A stretch of 9,893 nt of DNA, taken from NCBI GenBank assembly GCA_001067655.1, contig JUNU01000450.1:1-9893 (forward strand), read 5' to 3'. Origin of the DNA: Neisseria lactamica. GTDB lineage: Bacteria > Pseudomonadota > Gammaproteobacteria > Burkholderiales > Neisseriaceae. A program made the translations under genes and the position numbers. Below are positions 6,415-9,893 of the stretch, piece after piece. The notes under the pieces were generated by a model that had not been told where the DNA came from, ran no database searches, and saw only the letters and a list, made by a program, of their open reading frames with translations. How positions within the stretch are numbered: position 1 is the first letter of the stretch; every line of letters starts with the position of its first letter.

Positions 6415-7635
6415 TCAAATTCCGTCCCAGTCGTTGAACATCAGTCCGATGCCGATGCCGTTTTGTTTGTGGTTGTAATCAATCAGGCTTTCGCCATAGC
6501 CGTGAAAGCCGCGCACTACGCCTTTAAGTTTGCCTTTAATCGGGAAAGTGTAGGCGGCTTCAACCGCGCCGTGTCCGGTTTTCGGATTGTAGCGCAGCAG
6601 GGACGAAATATTTTGTTTGTCGTTCAGACGGTATTGCAGCCTCAAATCGCCATGACCCATGTAGTCGGTAATATCGGGATTGTCGTTATTTTCACCGGTC
6701 TGATCGAATGCGCGCATCCACACGCGCGGGATGACGGTCAGCTTGCCCCATTCCATTCCTGCCAGCGCGTAAACGCGGTTCCATGAGCGGGATTCGGGGC
6801 GGCTTTGTCCGTTGGATTGGTGGACAAAACCTGCACCGACCATGCGCAGTTTGCCGCCGAACGGTAAATCAGCCTTCACGGGCTGGGTTAGGAAGATTTC
6901 GGGTTCGTAATCGGTATTGCGGAACGGCGCGGATTTTCTGCCTTGGTTATAAATCTGCCAATCGGATTTTTGGGTGTAGCCGAACCACAAATCCGCGCGG
7001 GTTTTAAACAAATCTTCGGCAATTTTGCTTTTGAACGAAACTTGCAGTTTGGTTTCTATGTGTTTCTGTTCGCTGAATTTTTCCTGATTAGTTGTGCCGC
7101 GCGAAGGAGAATGGGGATGCAGGTTGGGCGAGCTGTTGTACCATGCGGGCATCAGGTACATGGGATTGTGCTCGCGCACACTCAATAAGCCGCGCGAGTC
7201 GTTTTTGTCCAAATCGTACATCAGACTCAGTGGCGTGTAGGCATCGGCTGTGGTGCGGAGATTGTCTTCCGAAAGGGTGGATTGCTCTTTATTTTCGTCA
7301 AACACAATTGTCGCCGCTTTTTTCTCACGGCTGGTGCTGATGGTTTTGGGTAAATCGACCGGTGCTTTGGCGGTTTCTTCGCGAATGACGGGCAGCGGGG
7401 CTTGCGGCGGCAGTTGAGCCGAGTAAATGCTGTCGTAACACGCCAAACGGGTGGCATTGTCTTGAATGGAGGTGCATTGCAAAGCCGTGTCGGCGTAGGC
7501 AGCAGGGGCGGCTGCGCCGCCGGCAAGGATAAGCATCAAGGCGCGCCGACATTTGGATAATGACGGTTTTTTGTTCTTTAGGACATCGCTTTGCGCCAAA
7601 TTGTGTTTCAACATCTTGTTCATCATTTCATTCAT
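6415..7635 (-). CDS. pldA: Outer-membrane phospholipase A (OMPLA)
   Basis: OMPLA is a dimeric, calcium-dependent outer-membrane barrel that hydrolyses phospholipids misplaced in the outer leaflet. The catalytic triad is visible as His272-Ser274 (FVHQSNG) and Asn286 (SRSWNR), with the spacing of E. coli His142/Ser144/Asn156. Other family features are YTPLSLMYDLDKND (133-146), REHNPMYLMPAWYN (154-167), and barrel strands ending GIGLMFNDWDGI. The 406-residue product is longer at the N terminus than the meningococcal protein as I remember it. A hydrophobic signal peptide sits at about 32-48 (cleavage after AYA), preceded by 31 polar residues. Starts at Met1, 4, 5 or 8 are possible and none has a clear ribosome binding site. 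The mature N terminus carries the paired cysteines QC...RLACYD (54, 66). The gene lies between rpsT and the DUF502 gene, all on the minus strand. Confidence 0.95.
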   Translation of the reverse strand: MNEMMNKMLKHNLAQSDVLKNKKPSLSKCRRALMLILAGGAAAPAAYADTALQCTSIQDNATRLACYDSIYSAQLPPQAPLPVIREETAKAPVDLPKTISTSREKKAATIVFDENKEQSTLSEDNLRTTADAYTPLSLMYDLDKNDSRGLLSVREHNPMYLMPAWYNSSPNLHPHSPSRGTTNQEKFSEQKHIETKLQVSFKSKIAEDLFKTRADLWFGYTQKSDWQIYNQGRKSAPFRNTDYEPEIFLTQPVKADLPFGGKLRMVGAGFVHQSNGQSRPESRSWNRVYALAGMEWGKLTVIPRVWMRAFDQTGENNDNPDITDYMGHGDLRLQYRLNDKQNISSLLRYNPKTGHGAVEAAYTFPIKGKLKGVVRGFHGYGESLIDYNHKQNGIGIGLMFNDWDGI

Positions 7636-7655
7636 AGGATTGCCGATTAGGTGTT

Positions 7656-7667
7656 TTCAGACGACCT
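7656..7667 (-). repeat. DNA uptake sequence in the pldA leader
   Basis: A perfect complement of AGGTCGTCTGAA lies 20 bp upstream of the annotated pldA start. The nearest opposing copy (7744-7755) is 76 bp away, too far for a compact hairpin. Confidence 0.85.
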
Positions 7668-7743
7668 TTTGCCTGAAAATCGGGATTAATCGTTTGAAAA
7701 ACAGATTAAACCGCATTTTACCGCCTTGCGCAGGTGTTACAGC

Positions 7744-7755
7744 AGGTCGTCTGAA
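7744..7755 (+). repeat. DNA uptake sequence between pldA and rpsT
   Basis: A perfect AGGTCGTCTGAA lies in the 240-bp gap between the two genes. Apart from this copy, the one at 7656-7667 and the rpsT hairpin, the gap holds no recognised feature; no convincing pldA promoter was found. Confidence 0.85.
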
Positions 7756-7786
7756 AAGTTTACATCAACTTGCACCACATACGGCA

Positions 7787-7818
7787 ATGCCCCTGAAAGG
7801 TTAAGACCTCAGGGGCAT
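7787..7818 (-). terminator. rpsT: Hairpin downstream of rpsT
   Basis: A perfect 10-bp stem, ATGCCCCTGA (7787-7796) with TCAGGGGCAT (7809-7818), has a 12-base loop. It lies 57 bp beyond the rpsT stop. G/C content is high, but on the minus strand it is followed by TGCCGTATG, not a T tract. It may stabilise the 3' end or act as a weak terminator. Confidence 0.4.
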
Positions 7819-7875
7819 CGTTATCTGCTTGCCCGTCCCGACGTGATCAAACACCAAGACGATAGGCGAAAAAGA

Positions 7876-8139
7876 TTAAGCCAATGCTTTTACTTTGGCA
7901 GACAGACGGCTCTTATGGCGGGCTGCTTTGTTTTTGTGGAATACGCCTTTGTCAGCGATACGGTCGATGACTTTGACGGACTCTTGGTAAACTGCTTGAG
8001 CAGCAGCTTTGTCGCCGGCTTCAACTGCTTTCAACACTTTTTTCACTGCGGTACGGAATGCGGTACGCAGGCTGGCGTTGTGGGCACGTTGTTTAACCGA
8101 TTGGCGGGCACGTTTGCGGGCTTGTGCGCTGTTTGCCAT
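7876..8139 (-). CDS. rpsT: 30S ribosomal protein S20
   Basis: S20 is a primary 16S rRNA-binding protein of the small subunit. The 87-residue, Lys/Arg/Ala-rich all-helical product starts [13 protein letters not shown] and contains the typical [16 protein letters not shown] and [15 protein letters not shown] segments; the length is standard. ATG 8139 follows AGGAG with a 9-base spacing, the strongest ribosome binding site in the window. It has its own candidate promoter (8179-8207) and is transcribed divergently from the polyamine-binding lipoprotein gene. Confidence 0.98.
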
Positions 8140-8178
8140 ATTGAATATCTCCTGAAAAATAAATTCTGTAAACGCGCA

Positions 8179-8207
8179 ATTTTAAAGACAGATTTCTCTA
8201 TATGCAA
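8179..8207 (-). promoter_or_regulatory. rpsT: Candidate rpsT promoter
   Basis: On the minus strand TTGCAT (8202-8207) is followed after 17 bp by TAAAAT (8179-8184). Transcription would start near 8172, about 33 bases before the rpsT ATG. Confidence 0.6.
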
Positions 8208-8332
8208 GTATTTTCTCTGTTTGCGCGCGCAAATCGACCGTATTTTGCCCAAAAACGACATCTTGCGCAACGCCGTTTTCCCGAGTCTGGGAAATCGTGC
8301 CTTATTTCAATAAAAATCAGTCAGATATTGCT

Positions 8333-8360
8333 TTGAGTTCTCATCTACTTCCATTACAAT
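8333..8360 (+). promoter_or_regulatory. Candidate promoter of the polyamine-binding lipoprotein gene
   Basis: TTGAGT (8333-8338) and TACAAT (8355-8360) are separated by 16 bp. The start would be near 8367, giving a leader of about 75 bases. CCCCG (8363-8367) and CGGGG (8376-8380) could form a small 5' hairpin at the start of this leader. Confidence 0.5.
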
Positions 8361-8441
8361 AGCCCCGCTTTGCGCCGGGGTATTGATGGGGTGCAGAGTG
8401 TTCATTTTCTGTTAATAATCTTTCATCAGGAATCTGTCCGT

Positions 8442-9584
8442 ATGAAAAAATCCGTATTAGCCGTATTGGCGGCATTATCGCTGGCCGCTTGCGGCGGTGG
8501 CGAGAAAAAAACCGAGCAACCTCAAGCAGGCAGCGCGCCTGCTGCCAATGCCGAAGCAGCCGCCACCGATACTTTGAACATCTACAACTGGTCGAACTAC
8601 GTTGACGAGAGCACTGTCGAAGACTTCAAAAAAGCCAATAATCTGAAGCTGACCTACGACCTTTACGAAAACAACGAAACCCTCGAAGCCAAAATGCTGA
8701 CCGGCAAATCCGGCTATGATTTGGTTGTTCCCGGTATCGCTTTCCTGCCCCGCCAAATCGAAGCGGGTGCTTATCAGAAAGTCAATAAAGACCTGATTCC
8801 CAATTACAAAAACATCGATCCCGAATTGTTGAAAATGCTGGAAACTGCCGATCCGGGTAACCAGTATGCCGTGCCTTATTTCTCCGGCGTCAACACTTTG
8901 GCGATTACGGCGAAGGGTAAAGAACTTTTGGGCGGCAAGCTGCCTGAAAACGGTTGGGATTTGCTATTCAAACCTGAATACACCAACAAGCTGAAATCAT
9001 GCGGCATCGCCTTGTGGGACACGCCGAGTGAAATGTTCCCGATTTTGCTGAACTACTTAGGTAAAGACCCCAAAGGTACAAATCCTGATGATTTGAAAGC
9101 GGCGGCGGAAGTGCTGAAAGCCATCCGTCCTGATGTAAAACGTTTCAGTCCGTCTATCATTGACGAACTGGCGCGCGGCGACATCTGTCTCGCAGCAGGT
9201 AACGGCGGCGATTTGAACTTGGCGAAAGCCCGTTCCGAAGAAGTGAAAAACAATGTCGGTATTGAAGTCTTGACGCCGAAAGGCATGGGCTTCTGGATCG
9301 AGTCTTGGTTGATTCCTGCTGATGCGAAAAACATCGCCAATGCCCACAAATACATCAACTACACGCTTGATCCTGAAGTTGCGGCGAAAAACGGTATTGC
9401 CGTTACCTTCGCGCCTGCAAGTAAACCTGCGCGCGAGAAAATGCCTGCCGAGTTGGTTAACACCCGATCAATTTTCCCGACTGCGGAAGATATGAAAAAC
9501 GGTTTCGTTATGCCGCAAATGAGTTCGGATGCGAAGAAGCTGTCGGTTAATCTGTGGCAGAAGATTAAAGTCGGTTCAAACTAA
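8442..9584 (+). CDS. potF: PotF/PotD-like polyamine ABC transporter substrate-binding lipoprotein
   Basis: The product is the periplasmic, lipid-anchored binding component of a spermidine/putrescine-type ABC importer. It is 380 residues with a lipoprotein signal (LAAC, Cys17) and a low-complexity Ala/Gln linker to about 43. The bilobed binding fold follows: LNIYNWSNYV (45-54), YDLVVPGIAFLPRQ (92-105), LKSCGIALWDTPSEMFPILLNYLGKDP (184-210), DELARGDICLAAGNGGD (241-257) and WIESWLIPADAKN (285-297). Similarity to E. coli PotF is strong, but several pocket positions differ: Asn52 for Asp39, Asn254 for Trp244, Glu287 for Asp278, Phe323 for Tyr314. The ligand may therefore not be putrescine. The frame runs further upstream, but the start at 8442 is chosen for the lipoprotein signal and the AGGAA site nine bases before it. 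No transporter permease or ATPase gene is adjacent. Confidence 0.92.
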   Translation: MKKSVLAVLAALSLAACGGGEKKTEQPQAGSAPAANAEAAATDTLNIYNWSNYVDESTVEDFKKANNLKLTYDLYENNETLEAKMLTGKSGYDLVVPGIAFLPRQIEAGAYQKVNKDLIPNYKNIDPELLKMLETADPGNQYAVPYFSGVNTLAITAKGKELLGGKLPENGWDLLFKPEYTNKLKSCGIALWDTPSEMFPILLNYLGKDPKGTNPDDLKAAAEVLKAIRPDVKRFSPSIIDELARGDICLAAGNGGDLNLAKARSEEVKNNVGIEVLTPKGMGFWIESWLIPADAKNIANAHKYINYTLDPEVAAKNGIAVTFAPASKPAREKMPAELVNTRSIFPTAEDMKNGFVMPQMSSDAKKLSVNLWQKIKVGSN

Positions 9585-9604
9585 TCGTTTGATGCTTTGA
9601 AGTG

Positions 9605-9650
9605 AAAGGTCGTCTGAAAACCTTGGATTGGGTTTTCAGACGACCTTTTC
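9605..9650 (+). terminator. Intrinsic terminator of the potF-like gene (inverted DUS pair)
   Basis: A perfect 18-bp stem (9605-9622 with 9631-9648) contains a DUS in each arm (9607-9618, 9635-9646), with an 8-base loop. It begins 20 bp after the stop codon and is followed by TTCTTATTTT on the plus strand. Confidence 0.88.
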
Positions 9651-9790
9651 TTATTTTGGTTTTGGAGTGGTGTGTATGGATTGAGCTTGGGTAAGGTGTT
9701 GTTTTGATATTGGATTTGGCTGTGATTTGTTTGTGTTGGTTTGGTTTAAAGTAAGTCGGCTGTGTTTGTGATGAATTTTTAAAAGCAAAG
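9651..9790. other. TG-rich intergenic stretch, no gene
   Basis: This stretch separates the potF-like gene from the tRNA gene. It is unusually rich in T and G on the plus strand (repeated TTTGTG and TTGGTTTGG words) but shows no ORF, hairpin or promoter that I can support. Confidence 0.5.
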
Positions 9791-9822
9791 AAAAAAGCAC
9801 AGTTTAATCAAACTGTGCTTTT
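9785..9822 (-). terminator. Intrinsic terminator of tRNA-Glu
   Basis: A perfect 13-bp stem (9793-9805 with 9810-9822) has a 4-base loop. On the minus strand it is followed by TTCTTTGCTTTT, with further T residues from the stem base. It begins 7 bp past the tRNA 3' end and contains no DUS. Confidence 0.9.
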
Positions 9823-9829
9823 AAGAATT

Positions 9830-9893
9830 TGGCACGCCCACGGGGAATCGAACCCCGGTTACCGCCGTGAAAGGGCGATGTCCTAACCGCTAG
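9830..9893 (-). tRNA. tRNA-Glu (anticodon UUC), 5' end outside the window
   Basis: Read on the minus strand, the sequence ends with an encoded CCA (9830-9832) after the TGGGCGTG acceptor and discriminator. Before that is the T arm CGGGG-TTCGATT-CCCCG. The anticodon stem-loop CCGCC/GGCGG has loop CTTTCAC, so the anticodon is UUC (Glu). The D arm TAGCGGTTAGGA is partly present. About 64 of roughly 76 bases are inside the window; the 5' acceptor strand is missing. Confidence 0.95.

Noticed and set aside
9585..9830. Integrated element next to the tRNA-Glu gene
   Set aside because: There is no integrase, no direct repeat of the tRNA 3' end and no composition shift visible inside the window.

Overview
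The window comes from a commensal Neisseria. Fifteen copies of a 12-mer DNA uptake sequence (AGGTCGTCTGAA or its complement; one copy differs at the first base) are scattered through it, mostly as inverted pairs at gene ends. This matches the 'AG-mucDUS' dialect that I recall for the N. mucosa / N. sicca / N. macacae group, not the meningococcal/gonococcal ATGCCGTCTGAA. The order aspS - DUF502 gene - pldA - rpsT - polyamine-binding lipoprotein also matches, from memory, the meningococcal block around NMB0462-NMB0466, so this part is ordinary neisserial core genome.

Layout, left to right. 1-234: no gene; a C/G-rich REP-like palindrome and a DUS-pair terminator. 235-3339 (minus strand): an accessory two-gene secretion locus. 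A signal-peptide-bearing, proline-rich repeat protein with a C-terminal TbpB/hemophilin-like barrel (1966-3339) is followed by a Slam outer-membrane translocator (235-1710). A 255-bp gap separates them and holds a strong hairpin plus a 20-bp DUS inverted repeat. 3340-3684: promoter region of this locus and the aspS terminator. 3685-5493 (minus): aspS, carrying residues typical of a non-discriminating AspRS. 5556-6269 (minus): DUF502 inner-membrane protein, preceded by a -10 box lying inside a perfect inverted repeat. 6415-7635 (minus): outer-membrane phospholipase A, pldA. 7876-8139 (minus): rpsT. 8442-9584 (plus): a PotF/PotD-like lipoprotein, with a DUS terminator behind it. 9830-9893 (minus): the 3' part of a tRNA-Glu(UUC) with a canonical terminator; its 5' end is outside the window.

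The most interesting unit is the Slam pair. The known neisserial Slam clients (TbpB, LbpB, HpuA, fHbp) are lipoproteins, whereas this client has a type I signal peptide with no lipobox. That makes it more like the secreted hemophilin-type cargo of type XI secretion systems. Its N-terminal half is an array of about 55-residue FPYS/proline repeats that I cannot match to a described protein. The rest is translation, envelope maintenance and polyamine uptake genes, linked by synteny rather than by a shared pathway.
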